Notes: generated by a model from the sequence alone, not told the origin. A stretch of 64,000 bases of DNA from Ascochyta rabiei (GCF_004011695.2 NC_082416.1:992001-1056000); one strand, 5' to 3'. Positions 1 through 11,439 are shown, numbered from the stretch's first letter. A program made the numbers and translations.

Positions 1-380
1 CCATTGTGAGTCATACAGAATCCTCTGGTCACCTGATCTGGCTAATGGACAACAGTTCGCTCTGGGTATGTGGGCTTCTGGTGACGGGCTTCATAATGGT
101 TCTGGAGGTGAAGTGTTCTCCTGTGCAAACAATTGGTCACCAGTAAGCGCAGTGCTTAGGAGCGGAGAGTGAAGAGCGGGTGGTCAAACGCTTTTCAAGC
201 ATAAAGTCTCATAGTTCACATACAACACCCAAAAGCTTTCCTTAGATAGACCTTGTAGTGAAAGAAAGATTTGGTATGATGCAAGAACATGCTCCATAAT
301 CACGCGATAACGCGTCTGTGTTTTGCTGCTGTGGCCGGAACGCGCTTGTGATCATGTTATTGATTGTCGTCATCGCCACC
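1..380. other. Intergenic, nothing recognised
   Basis: No coding frame, RNA gene or repeat could be supported here. It is the original flank of the transposon insertion that begins at 381; base composition is balanced, in sharp contrast to the AT-rich element interior. Confidence 0.5.
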
Positions 381-453
381 TAACGTATTCAACGGGTGAG
401 TCGGCCACACGGGCGAGTCGGCCACTCTGCCAAGACCACACCAACATTCTACC
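381..453 (+). repeat. Left terminal inverted repeat of the Fot1-like element
   Basis: A 73-bp sequence (with TA) that is the exact reverse complement of 2175-2247. Within it the 11-mer GAGTCGGCCAC occurs twice, 17 bp apart, as a sub-terminal direct repeat. It is GC-rich and retains CpA dinucleotides, unlike the element interior. Confidence 0.95.
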
Positions 454-2174
454 TTATAACGCAATAACTTAACAACAACATAAATCTACACCCTTAAAAG
501 AGGCTGCAATACAGCTTGTGCTCTAGGCACTTAAATAAGACACAAACCTTACTATATAACGCGCTGCAGCCATATACAACGCACCTTGCAGTATACTACG
601 CAATTAATATACAGAACAACCTGCATAAGCTAATTATACGCTAGTTTAACAGGTTATAGACTAGACTAAGGAGGACGTGATTGCTAAGTACATCCTTAAG
701 CTAGATACACAAGGATTTGCCTCTTAGCTAGCTGCTGTAGCTAATATAGCTAATTCTTTACGTGCTAAGTATAATATAGGCTATGTTAGCATAAACTAGC
801 CTAATACGTTTATTAAGCGCTGCCCTAACCTTAAAGTAAGGTTTAATTGCAAGTATAACTACAAGAGAGCCCTCTGTAAGGATCTAGAGATTATTAGGGG
901 CTGGTTTAGGCTTGTAGCAAATATTAAAGCTAAGTATAGTATCTAGGACAATAACATATACAACTTTAATAAGACAGGCTTTATAATAGGCTAGATATTA
1001 ATAGGAGTAGTTGTTACAGGCTTAGAGCGTTAAGGACAGCTAAAGGCAGTGTAGTAGGGTAACTGTAAGTAGACAACAGTTATATAGGGCATTAATAGCA
1101 TAGGGTAGGCTATTCTACCCTTTATTATCTTTAAAGGCTATAACTACTTCTCTACCTAGTATAAAGAGGACAATCTGCCCTATAATTAGGTTATTAGAGT
1201 CTCTAAGAACAGATAGACTACTAACAAGCTTAGTCTAGACTAGTTAAAGCACTTTAATGCCTATACAAAGACGCGCACCTAAGGAGTACACTAGCTACTT
1301 CTTATTAATAGCTATAAGAGCTATAACTCCCTTAACTTCTAATAATACTGTAAGAAAGTAAACATTATTACACTATATATACCTCTACACTTATTTTACC
1401 TCTTATAACTACTAGATATAGGTTATTTTGCCCCTTTAAAAAAGGTATATAGGCGCTAAGCTAAAAATCTTATATATAACTATATTACTTATATTACTAA
1501 AACTAAGTTCCTACTATGCTTTATAGACGCCTATAAGGAGACATTTACTTCTAGCAATATCTAAGAAGGCTTCTAAGGCGCTAGAATAGTTCCCTTTAAC
1601 CCAGAACAGGTTATAATAGGTCTTAATGTCCGCCTACGTACCCTACCACTACCTACTGTAGAAGATAAGCCCTAGCAGTCCTAAACCCTAAGCACTACCC
1701 TGCAATTAGGGTCGCAATTAACGCTAATTTAAGAGAGGATTTAAAGGCATGTAAGTAGCTTACTAACGTTAATAGTTAAGGCCTTTAAAAAGCTTACTAA
1801 AGGCGCAGCTATAGTAGCGCATAAGCTAGTGTTAGCTAAAAAGGAGATTACTAGGCTTTAAGCAGCAAATAAGGCTGCTACGCGACGTAAATTGCATAAA
1901 AGAAAGCAGTTATAGCAGGAGGGAGTCCTAACAGCTAAGGAAGGCCTTTAATTAACTACTCTAACTAAGTTTAGGGTATATAGTAATAGTAAGAAGGCAA
2001 GAAAGCAAGTACGTGTTAAAGGAGGTAAGGCAACCTAAAGACGCTATAAAAAGTGCTACAACATAGGGCATAACTTGCGCACGTGTAAAAAGCCTAAAGA
2101 AGGTGTTACTAAATAATATTATATACTATACTACTATAAACAATGCTAATGTGGGCTAATGCAAGCTATAATAG

Positions 2175-2247
2175 GGTAGAATGTTGGTGTGGTCTTGGCA
2201 GAGTGGCCGACTCGCCCGTGTGGCCGACTCACCCGTTGAATACGTTA
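2175..2247 (-). repeat. Right terminal inverted repeat of the Fot1-like element
   Basis: Exact reverse complement of 381-453 with no mismatch seen. It ends eight bases before the first in-frame ATG of the SWIM-RING gene at 2255, so the element sits in what was that gene's promoter or leader. Confidence 0.95.
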
Positions 2248-2254
2248 CCTCTAA

Positions 2255-3316
2255 ATGCACTCCCCTGTTGCGCAACCAAAGCTGCGCGACCAAGATCTTA
2301 CCCCCTTAGTTGGTCAGCCTAACGCTGCCTCTGCGTGCATGGTCTCTTGCAGCATGGAAACCTCGTCTTCACCGCCTTCGAGGCCGTTACGCAAACGAAA
2401 GGCAGTCGAGTACGGCGAGGATGATTATGATGATGCGGCGGCTGAGTCTCGGTTGCCGAAAAAGGCGAAGAAGGCTTCGGGAACAGTTGAAGTAGAGTGC
2501 ACAGCACCGAAGAGAACGCGCAAGAAGAGGACCCAGGGCGACAGCGATACACCGTCTGTAGAGAAGCGCCTCCGCCGACACCGCGCACGAGCGCCAGCCA
2601 GCTATCTTGAAGTCAAGGGACGTGCCCTCACACAACGTCTTACAGTCCTCTCGCGCGAACGATGCGGTACTGACGAGCTCCCGGAGGAGAAAGTGGTCAT
2701 CGCCGGCTCCACCGGAAATCTTTATCAAGTTCACGTGAACCTCGTACCTAGCTGCGACTGCCCACATGCGAAGAAAGGAAATCAGTGCAAGCACATTGTC
2801 TACGTTATGCTCCGAGTTCTGAAGGCGCGAGAAGACGTTGCATACCAGCTAGCTCTCATCAGCAGCGAACTACGTCATCTTATTGAGAATGCGCCACTCA
2901 TTCCCGGCGTTGAGACTGACGGCAAGGACAAGCCTGGTGAAGATCAAGACGGTAACCGCAAACCCATTGAGGGCGAATGTCCAATCTGCTACGACGAACT
3001 CGATTCGAAGAACGACGTTATCGTGTATTGCAAGGCTAGCTGTGGGAACAATGTACACAAGGCTTGCATGCAGTCCTGGATCCAGGTAGCAGCAAGAGGG
3101 AAAGCGACGTGTCCGTATTGTCGAGCAACGTGGGACACAGAAGAGGGACTCGATGGTAAAATGGGTACTATCGATACAAAGGGGTTGCAAAGGAACGAAG
3201 ATGGATATCTCAATGCCGCAGGTCTGCTTGGATTAAGCGGCGAACGAGACTATTCGTCTTACCACCAATTCTGGGTAAGGCGACAGCTCGGTCGTGGATG
3301 GCAAGGTGGTCTTTGA
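2255..3316 (+). CDS. SWIM and RING zinc-finger protein, probable E3 ubiquitin ligase
   Basis: Single-exon gene of up to 353 aa. After a basic, low-complexity, NLS-like N-terminus (lysine/arginine clusters around residues 45-110) there is a SWIM finger (CDCPH...QCKH, about residues 165-180). A RING finger follows at about 242-291, opening with CPICYDEL and closing with CPYCRATW. The C-terminal block with YSSYHQFWVRRQLG resembles the tail of other fungal SWIM-RING proteins. By family the protein would transfer ubiquitin, probably in the nucleus; the substrate is unknown. The frame is open from the first ATG at 2255, but that ATG lies only 8 bp from the transposon end. The ATGs at 2339 (MVSCSMETSS) or 2354 are more likely native starts. 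No stop or frameshift was seen, so the coding part looks intact; whether the promoter survived the insertion is open. Confidence 0.8.
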   Translation: MHSPVAQPKLRDQDLTPLVGQPNAASACMVSCSMETSSSPPSRPLRKRKAVEYGEDDYDDAAAESRLPKKAKKASGTVEVECTAPKRTRKKRTQGDSDTPSVEKRLRRHRARAPASYLEVKGRALTQRLTVLSRERCGTDELPEEKVVIAGSTGNLYQVHVNLVPSCDCPHAKKGNQCKHIVYVMLRVLKAREDVAYQLALISSELRHLIENAPLIPGVETDGKDKPGEDQDGNRKPIEGECPICYDELDSKNDVIVYCKASCGNNVHKACMQSWIQVAARGKATCPYCRATWDTEEGLDGKMGTIDTKGLQRNEDGYLNAAGLLGLSGERDYSSYHQFWVRRQLGRGWQGGL

Positions 3317-3748
3317 AGGAATGGATGATGCTACAAATGGCGCTGGAACTGATGTTATGATACACTGGAATATGCACCCTCTTCTGGCCAAGGTGCCTGG
3401 ATGACTGGGTTCAATCCTCTCACGTTGATCGCACGAGCTGTAAGGCGTACGGTAGATAAATGTCACGTCGCGGGCGTTGAGAGTTGGTTGGCTATCGTAC
3501 TGCTCGTACAGACTAATGTAATTTGTCTGCAAATTGCTCAGACCATCAGTTATTCGAAAGTTTGCTGCAACACAGTGCACATCGTACTGGCGGTGTCAGA
3601 TGTTGCAACTCATTGGGGGTTGTCTTGCAAGGCTCGGTCGTGGCGTGCTCACCGGTGGTGGCTGCAACAATCAAAAGCTCAGCCTCGCCTGCTTACCCAC
3701 GTTGCATCATGAACCTCACCCACAAGAACTTGACTGACTCAAAGCATT
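3317..3748. other. Intergenic, nothing recognised
   Basis: Short open frames overlap here on both strands, but none carries a recognisable motif or coherent splice pattern. It presumably contains the 3' end of the SWIM-RING transcript. Confidence 0.4.
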
Positions 3749-4935
3749 ATGGAAGCACTCGCCGGCGCCGCCAGTGGCATAGCTGTTGCGTCTCTAGCGA
3801 TACAGCTGATGCAGTCTGTCGACGCAATCAGATCGTTCGTTCGCAACGTGAACAACGCAACAAATGAGCTCGTTCAGATCAAAGCCTACTGGACCATCTC
3901 GAAGCTCTTCTTCAGGATGTACGCGATATCCTGGAACGGCAGACTCAGGGCCAATATTTTCCCGCTCCGTCGCTATCGGTTTCGAGTTGTCTCCGAAGCT
4001 GCGGAAAGAGCCTCAGCCCTCTACATACTATCATGGCAAAGTATCAGAAGAGCCAAGAACGCTTCGGCTTAGCAAGACTAAGAGACAGTATCAACTCAGG
4101 GCTGAAGGCAAATGAGATCGCGACTTTCGGAATTCGATTGCAACAAGGGATGGGCACTCTTAGCACGGCTCTTGCAGTCAATAGTAAGAGCATACAGTAA
4201 GCCGCCTCAGTCATCGTTGTGGGTTATACTAACCGCGTACCTTTCAATAGGCTAAATGTCCTTCCTAACATCTTGAACAACCAGTCTATCTTGTTGTCAA
4301 GACTGCGACATTCACATGCGTCCCCGGCCCAATATCGAGAAGATAACGCAACCTTGAAATTAGCAACCTCTTGGATACGGACTACTCAAGTGATCACATC
4401 CTCAACTCTGAAGTTGTTTGGTATACACCAAACGCGATGGATACGGCAAACAAGCGTGCGCAAAGCTCATGCTGCTCTCAAAGATCTCATCAACGGCGAT
4501 ACATGTCGTGACCTTGTAAGGAGGGAAGAAATTTCCTTTCACTGGGGCCTTCTTGGCTATGGGCTTCATTGAAGCCAGCAAAGACCCTATGGAAACATTT
4601 TCCCATCACTTAGGATTTACCCTGTCGTGAACAGGTTCGACATTGGCATACGTAATTTGATGAACTATGGTACTGTCAGCGAATTCCAGCGCATCTTCCA
4701 GTCCGGAGCACTCCATCCTTACACCAAAGACCGTTTTGGGTGGTCCTTATACTACGTATGTCCCTCGTATCCGTTTACAGATTCCGTCTGACGCAATCAA
4801 ACAGCTGGGAACGTCTGCATCAATCGGGCCGCAAGGGTTACGCTACGTGGCTAGTGCCATGCGCCACACAGCCACGCCAGCTCCCGAGGTCATCCCAGGT
4901 TCCCAACCTTCTGCATTTTCCCATCAACGCGGCGT
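3749..4935 (+). pseudogene. Broken STAND/ankyrin-type fungal N-terminal domain gene
   Basis: The frame opens at 3749 with MEALAGAASGIAVASLAIQL, the usual start of fungal NACHT/ankyrin (STAND) proteins. It continues to NELVQIKAY, where one base appears to be lost near 3886. The next frame then reads DHLEALLQDVRDILERQTQG and goes on to about 4199 (stop). Further family-like pieces follow in changing frames: one at about 4250-4570, and one at about 4640-4760 with FQRIFQSGALHPYTKDRFGW, which resembles the pre-ankyrin segment where a ...GWTLLHYA motif is expected. No continuous protein can be assembled, so I call it a relic. Intact members are large intracellular receptors in non-self recognition. 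A spliced gene with very unusual introns is the alternative, but the shift at 3886 lacks splice signals. Confidence 0.6.
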
Positions 4936-4938
4936 TCG

Positions 4939-5854
4939 ATGGGATCGGATGCTCTATCGAAGTTGACCAAGGCCGGTGAGGCCGCCTTCAAGTCTTTCCA
5001 GCAACGATGGTAAGTGCCGCTGGTCAACATGATCACGTGCACCACACTGATTGGAGGTGCTGTAGGCAAGAGCGGAAGAAGGGTCCCGCTGACGCGCAAC
5101 TGGCCGAAGCTGTTCGTCAGAAGAACCTGTATCTTCGACAAATCGCAGCGAAGATTACAGGCAACTCGGAGTCGGAAGTTCCTCCGCTGATATGCTTACC
5201 TCAAACCATTGGCCGTGCAGTGTTCTTGATCACCACACCAATATCTCTTGGCAAGGTCGAAATATCAAGACGCACATATGATCTTCTGGCAAAACATGTA
5301 GGTATGAGCATGAACAGCATCAGTCATTGGGCTGTGGTTGTAGTCGAGCGTGGTCTTGGCCCTTCTTACGCCTACGATCTTATGAGTGATCAGCTGAAAA
5401 TTCAGATGCTGATGAACAACTACTTCCGTGTGTACGAAGCCACCCCAGAGTTCATTGCCCAATGGAGCTCGTGCTACTATGTCGGCGAGACGATGAAGAG
5501 CCATGAAGAGATCCAGGCCTTGGGTAAGCCCATGCCATACTGAACGCAGGTGACCTGTATGCTGACTCCCCTACAGGTGAACATTTCATCGCCGAAAACA
5601 AACGATACAGCTTGTTATCGAACAATTGTCAGCATCTCACAGAGAACCTTATCAAAGAACTCTGCAACGGCAGGATGATCAGCCAGGCTAAACTTGAAGA
5701 AGAGATACGCCTTGTTTCGCCAAAGATTGCACGCGACTTGATGGTGGCCAAGCTAAGGTCAAAGCTTGAAAGAGAGGACCAGAAAGAAGATAGCGAGTCT
5801 GTGCAGAGTGATGTCTTCACTATCAAGGAGCTCTGGGGCAGGATAAAACATTAG
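4939..5854 (+). CDS. LRAT-like (permuted NlpC/P60 fold) protein, three exons
   Basis: Exons 4939-5009, 5066-5523 and 5577-5854 (introns 56 and 53 nt, both GT-AG with a GCTGAC-like branch site) join in frame to 268 aa. The start ATG at 4939 was chosen because the first intron restores a continuous frame (QQRW to QERKKGPADA). Two motifs define the family guess: HWAVVVV at about residues 110-116, and NNCQHL just after the second intron. This His-then-Cys order is that of LRAT/H-rev107-type permuted papain folds, which act as thiol acyltransferases, phospholipases or peptidases. The C-terminal third is charged and helical. It lies directly downstream of the broken STAND relic in the same direction, so it might be a detached effector domain; that is speculation. 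Substrate unknown. No signal peptide or membrane segment was seen. Confidence 0.65.
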
Positions 5855-5981
5855 GACCCTTTGGATACGCATTGAATCAGTTCTTCTTTCTGTACGGTTG
5901 TCCATGGACCATATCGTTGGTTCATAACAGAATGAGTGTGTTTGCACTGGCACATTCTGACTGATTCGTCTAGTGAACTTG

Positions 5982-8900
5982 CTAACTGAGCGTCGTTTCT
6001 TCAGCCGGTGCTAAACTTCGCAGCGTCTTCTGTATACAGGCGCGAAGCTCCGGTATCCGGAAAGGCTTCGAGATTACATCGTCCATGCCAGCTTGTAGAG
6101 CAGTCTCGACCTGCTCCGATCTAACGTTCGCTGTTACGGCTATAACAGGCACATGCTCATTCACGACGCCTTGTTCCTGTAGTCTCCGGATGTTCGCTAC
6201 GCATGTGAGCCCGTCCATGACAGGCATCTCCCAATCCATCAGAATGAGGGTCAGCTCGTTGCCCGACCTGTCTGCTTTGCAGTATTTTGTGCTGCTCAAA
6301 TACTCCAAAGCCTCGCCGCCGTGATTGGCTACTGCAACGTGCATACCGAAATTGCGTAGTTGCTTGGCCAACACTCGCTGGTTGACCAGATTGTCCTCAA
6401 CGATCAGGATATGAAGATCGCTGTCAAAAATCGCTCTTTCTGGAGTACTTGTGCCTGGAACTCGCGACCTCTCTGCCTCGTTGTACGAGTGGCTGCGTAA
6501 GATCGTGTTATGGGCCTTGATGCTCACGCCAACCGCAGTTGAGCTCTCAGCCACGTTGTCTCGTTGTAATGAAGCCGGTTCACTCTTGCGACTTCTCACG
6601 TAGAAGGAGAAAGTGCTGCCCACCCCTTTTTCTGAAATGAAACCGATGGCGCCTCCGTGCATCTCAGTCAGTCTTCTTGAGATGAAAAGACCTAGTCCCG
6701 AACCACCTAAGTCTTACCGTCAGCTTCCATTAGATAGAGCGATTCGATGCACTAGTATTGGGAAAGACGTTGCATAGGCTGCCTCTGCACGACATGACAG
6801 GTCTTATGTGTCAGGATTTGAGGATAATGATGAAAACATACCATAATCAATGTGTGTTCTTGGTGATGTTTGAGAAAAGCGTGTGAAGAGGAGTTGGTGT
6901 TCTTAGTCCGTCGTCAGCATCGACAAAGTTCTCAACAGTAAAAGGACTTACCCGCGTCTGTCATGCCGGTACCAGTATCCTGTACCGAGAAGAGTACATA
7001 AACCTATTCTGGTAAGTTTCATCTTCATGACCAATTGTAATCAGTGGCCTTACACTCTCGCCTCGCTCCCAGTCCGCTTGTAGCGTTTTCGCCTCTGAGG
7101 CCCCTGATGTTGGTATGAATGTCACCTGTTTGTTGGTGCTGTGTGTTGGTCGCTCCAGAGATACTCCTAAGCTGACCAGGATTTGCCTCTTAGCCTCCAA
7201 GCGTGTGAACTTGATTGCATTTGTGAGTAAGTTGATCAGAATCTGTAAGACCCTCGTAGGATCAAGAGAGATGTTGACAACGCCGAGCTGTTTGCAAGAT
7301 GTATCGATGTGAAATTGTAGTTCCACACCAGCTGACTTGGCCTCACCCTCAAACATCTTGACTGCGTCTCGCGCAGTTGATTCAAGTGGGACATCAATTG
7401 GAGTCATCGCAAAGAGACCTGAATCCAGCTTGGATATAGTCAAGACATCTAAATGCGTTAATGACAGTTTCTCGACCTGGGTCCACGTTGTAGTGCGTCA
7501 CTTACCGTCGACTATGGTCTTCATGTGCTTGGAGCATTGAACAATTGTCTCAGCGGAATCAACTGTAGCAAGCAGAAGCTTTTGGTAGGTTTCATCGTGT
7601 GACCTTGACCGCTCAAAGATATTGTGAGAGGATATGATGCTATCGGCACACTGAACAATTGCGGACAGCGGGTTTCGCATCTCGTGCGACGTTGTGTCAA
7701 TGAAGCTCTCAAGTTGTCTTTTCGATTCCTGGGCTCGTGTGGCTTGAGTTGCCTGCAGCTGCTCGCCCCACTTCTGCTGTGAGATTTCCGTGATACAGCC
7801 GATAATTTCTAAGATCTCGCCTTCCTCGGAAAGCTCTGGGAAGATCGAAGTGAGAACCCATTTTGGCTGGCGCTCAGGCACAGAATCATCAGCACCAAGA
7901 TTCGGTATGCACCAAGTGTTTGCCAAGCGCAGCTCAAAAGACCTAAGAGGTGTCAACATGAATGTGCATCGTGGCGGTGTTTATCATACTGGGGTTGCTT
8001 GGTTACCGCGAGCTCCTCGAACTTGGCTTGACCTAATGGAGCATACTTTTCATCAACGATCAGATTCCAGGCATCCTCGAGTGAGATGTTTCGGTCATCT
8101 GGACAACAAATGTTGTACCAGGCTTCGTTGCGGTAGGAATATACGCCTTGCATGTCTACAATGAAAATCCCGACGTCGGATCGCTCTGCGAAACGCTGTT
8201 GAGTAGGTCAGCGTATGTCTCACACACAAATGGACTGCGAAACAACAGCAAGTGAACTTGCCTGGAATTTCAGATTACCACGATCGGCATCCTTCTTGGA
8301 CTCTATCAACTGTTGTCTGAGCTCTGATTTGATGAGCTCGGCAGTGGTAATGGCACGTTCCCGGCGTCCTATATCTTCTTCGTACAAGACCATTGAAGAA
8401 AGTGACGTAGCCACTAAGCGGCTCGCCAAAAGGATGAACTGAGAGTGTTCTTGGTCATATGGCCGTCGAGGATCTATGAGAGCGTTAGTTGACGTTTCAG
8501 CCATGGTTCATGCAGGACTACTACTGACTGAGACCAAGCACCATGAATCCAAGTATAATATCCTCAGACGCTGGGCGCAAAGGACAGATGACAGCCATCT
8601 TACACGTATCACCAGAAGTGTGCAGTTTGACACTCTGTGCCAACTGCGATACCTCGGAATCTCCGGTGAGATGTATGATGACGGGCTTATCCTCGATCAC
8701 GGCTTGTTTGAAGAATTTGATGATGCCGTAATCCTGCTGTAAGTCGAGGTTTCCGGGGATAGATGAGTTCTCCAGTATACCAGTAGATCCTCGGAGTGTA
8801 CATTGGTGTTGGCTATCAGGTGTGCCGTTTTCAGGGGTTGAGTTCCCACTGCTGTCATTGATCTCTGTGGAGTAGAACAACGCGAACGGGACATCTTTGG

Positions 8901-10021
8901 CGTTCCGAGCCATCACTTGAACAGCGTGGTCCCAATAGGCTTCGGAATCGCGTGCCCGAGGTAGCTCCTGACTTAGCTCTAAAAGTGTTTGAGAACGTCT
9001 TTCCAGAATTACTTCCTTGGTCTTTCAAAAGGTCAGCAAGAGGATCCGTGATATTGCGATCACTGGTAAAGAGGGCGACTCGAACAAGCCGTTCGGTGCT
9101 TACCGTTTCAACAACAGGTTCGTAATGACCAATTGTCGCTCCTTCAGAATCGAATATCGGTATGAAACGAGTTGAAAAGTAGGTCTCTTCCACATAACCA
9201 TGACGTATCAACGGAATCTCGGTGTTGGAATCGTCGACGACCTCGCCAGCAAGGTTTTGTATAATGATTGGTTCGAAATAATCGTTCCAGACAGATGCCA
9301 GAACTTCCCGAGCGCTGCGACCCATACAAGGGTGAAGACCGCCAAGAAGCTGTATGTAAGGCTCATTGTAAATCATGATCAGTTCGGGTCCGTAAAATCC
9401 AACGGCCGGCCTTGGGTCCTGCATGATCAGGCTGGCATTGCTGCGTAGCTGTGGAGACCATCCTTTCATGGGCCCAAGAGGAGTGTTCGCCCAGTCGATG
9501 CCTCGTGCCCAGGATACATGAGCTGTTAGTTTTATTGGAGGAGGGTCATCCGTCCAGTCAAACGTTGCGAAGTTCGATCTCGAACTCTTTTTGGAAATTG
9601 CTTCTCCATCGACCTTTGTGTTTGCGCCGAGTATGGGAACGTTCACGGATGATCCGCTTATGACAACCCAACGACTTGCGATCAAACACCTTCTCCAGCT
9701 ATGCTTGCAGAAAGTCAAAAGCTCGCTGTTATCATGGGAAGCCCAAGAGCGGAACCGCCAGAACAGCTCACCGTGTCCCTCTCTAACCCACTCAGAATTT
9801 TCGTTTGCTAGTTCCCCCAGACCCAAAGCCATCATGGCATTGTTCCGGTAGATGGGCTCACAAACAGCAGCCGAATCTTTTGCGTCCCTCGAGTCCAGCA
9901 CGAACGTTGGTCGCGGATCGTGTTCCAACAAGTCGAGTAACCCCAGTTTATGCAGAGAGTCTGCATCGTTCGAGCTTAGACAGTGTGGCAATCGTGGGTG
10001 CAGAGGTGGCTCTGAGTCCAT
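5982..10021 (-). CDS. Hybrid histidine kinase with PAS, HisKA, HATPase_c and receiver domains
   Basis: Nine exons join in frame: 10021-9104, 9021-8529, 8473-8262, 8195-7990, 7942-7506, 7448-7054, 7003-6952, 6901-6842, 6706-5982 (3498 nt, 1165 aa). Order: N-terminal region; PAS-like segment (around GPELIMIYNEPYIQLLGG, residues ~200-300); GAF-like region with coiled coil to ~540; second PAS ~545-650; HisKA with H-box FIDTTSHEMRNP (His ~696); HATPase with NLLTNAIKFT, DTGTGM and GGSGLGLFISRRL; receiver domain starting LHILIVEDN with phospho-Asp in LILMDWEMPVMDG (~1082) and the conserved Lys in SKPFR. By family it autophosphorylates on His, passes phosphate to its own Asp, then via Ypd1-type HPt to Ssk1/Skn7-type regulators. 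No transmembrane segment was seen, so it is likely cytosolic. Intron 3 (8196-8261) begins with GC instead of GT. All key catalytic residues are present. Confidence 0.9.
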
Positions 10022-11430
10022 AGCTGGGAAGCCGCTCTTATTCTGCTCTTGCGCTCCGCAACCAGTGTACGAGGGCGTATTGCGGTAAGGAGTGCCGTCT
10101 TCCAGATCAGATGCAGGGGTACAGAAGCCTTAAAGATTGAAACAAGTCGATGTTGCTGCGGCCGGAATGGAAATAGTCTGCCGACGTGTGTCCGTCGCAG
10201 TCTAGACGTGCGCCTCACGAGCCTAGTCTCACTGACGTCACATAGTGCATCGCAAACAGTTCAGGACATATTATGTCGTTTGCAGTTTATTTGCGACACA
10301 TCAAAAACACTGGAGAAAACTGGTAAGTTACCCATCGCTCATCGGAGACGGTACCTTCGCCTCTCACTATCAGCACCAACGCAATGACCCTACGGAAAGG
10401 TGTCCACACCCGCTCACCTTCCAGTGCAGGTGGCTCAGTCAAACCATAGCGTGGAAGTCGTAATTACAGCGGACATAGTGTGTTGCTGGTTGGAAGTATA
10501 TTAGTTGCGTCGCTCGGGCATGAGCAGGAGATGCTTTTTAATAAATCAGGATATATACACCTAAACCTGGCCACTCCTCCACATACGACCATAGGACGTT
10601 GAAAACAAGGCTTCCCGTTCGCTCAGCCCTATTTAAGCAACGTACCGGCGGATTAGTAGTTAGGTGGGTGACCACTAGCGAATACCCGTTGTTGTATGTT
10701 TTTGCTTTTTCGCTCTCCTTTGCGTGCGACGCCAATTGTGCACTCGCGCTTTGGACGTGTAGGTATTTTTGGCGTTCCCAAGGGCAGACTTTCTTCGCGA
10801 TAGAAGGCCCTGGTGTAGGTATATGCACATCTGTTACCCATGTTACGTCTTCTCGTGTACTCACATTCCCAGCTTTAGAAGTTGTTGTCCCCTTTTAAAA
10901 TATTGATATCTTGCATTGTACGCCTATACTTGAGTGATTGTTATATCCTCCCTCACGAATCCTCCGGGCCACTTATGGCAAGAGACCACCCGCGATTAAC
11001 CCGCGGCGACTGCCCCCGCTGCTCCCATCTTCCCTCTCAATTCGCATATTCAGAAGAATCTGAACAGTTATTGGTCTTACGAATTTACTGAACATTCGGG
11101 GTTGTTTCCAAAAACGACAGTTACACACCATCATCGATCTTATTATACAATTCGGAAGAAGCAGACCAAGAACTATACGTGGAAAGAGTGGCTCACAGCA
11201 GTGAGGCTAGCGGAGCCTAGCAGAGGAGACCAACAATCAATACTACACATAGCTATTGCCTTGACTTTCTTATTCGTCGAACGTATACATCATGCCTGGT
11301 AGACAATGCTGAAAAACAAAACACCTCCGACTGCCTAAATTACGTTCGGTACACTGGCTTCGTACGGTGCGGTCACCTGCCAGGGTCGGACGATGGGTAT
11401 ACACAGGAAGCTGTTGACAGAAAAGGAATT
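10022..11430. other. Gene-poor stretch upstream of the kinase; nothing recognised
   Basis: It contains the promoter of the histidine kinase (reading left from 10021). Beyond that I see no motif-bearing frame, RNA gene or tandem repeat. Small open frames of 60-110 codons overlap on both strands and look random. Confidence 0.4.
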
Positions 11431-11439
11431 TGTTAAAAC

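Larger units (their letters stand above)
381..2247 (+). mobile_element. RIP-degraded Fot1/pogo-type (Tc1/mariner superfamily) DNA transposon
   Basis: The element is bounded by perfect 73-bp inverted repeats (381-453 and 2175-2247, counting the flanking TA), with TA as the target-site duplication (381-382 and 2246-2247). The interior is extremely AT-rich and almost free of CpA/TpG. Read on the + strand from about 682 to 2117, it gives a transposase relic with dozens of TAG/TAA stops at positions where CAG, CAA or TGG would be expected. Still legible are pogo-family landmarks: FIKRCPNLKVRF and IIRGWFRLV (CENP-B-like HTH part), YNFNKTGFIIG (from the first catalytic Asp block of DDE_1), WLKHFNAYTK, LLQLLDIGYFAPLKK (from the HLLQPLDVG block), and a C-terminal CCHC-like knuckle (CYNIGHNLRTCKK). 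The damage pattern fits RIP. The element encodes no functional protein. Family assignment is firm; the autonomous relative is not in this window. Confidence 0.93.
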
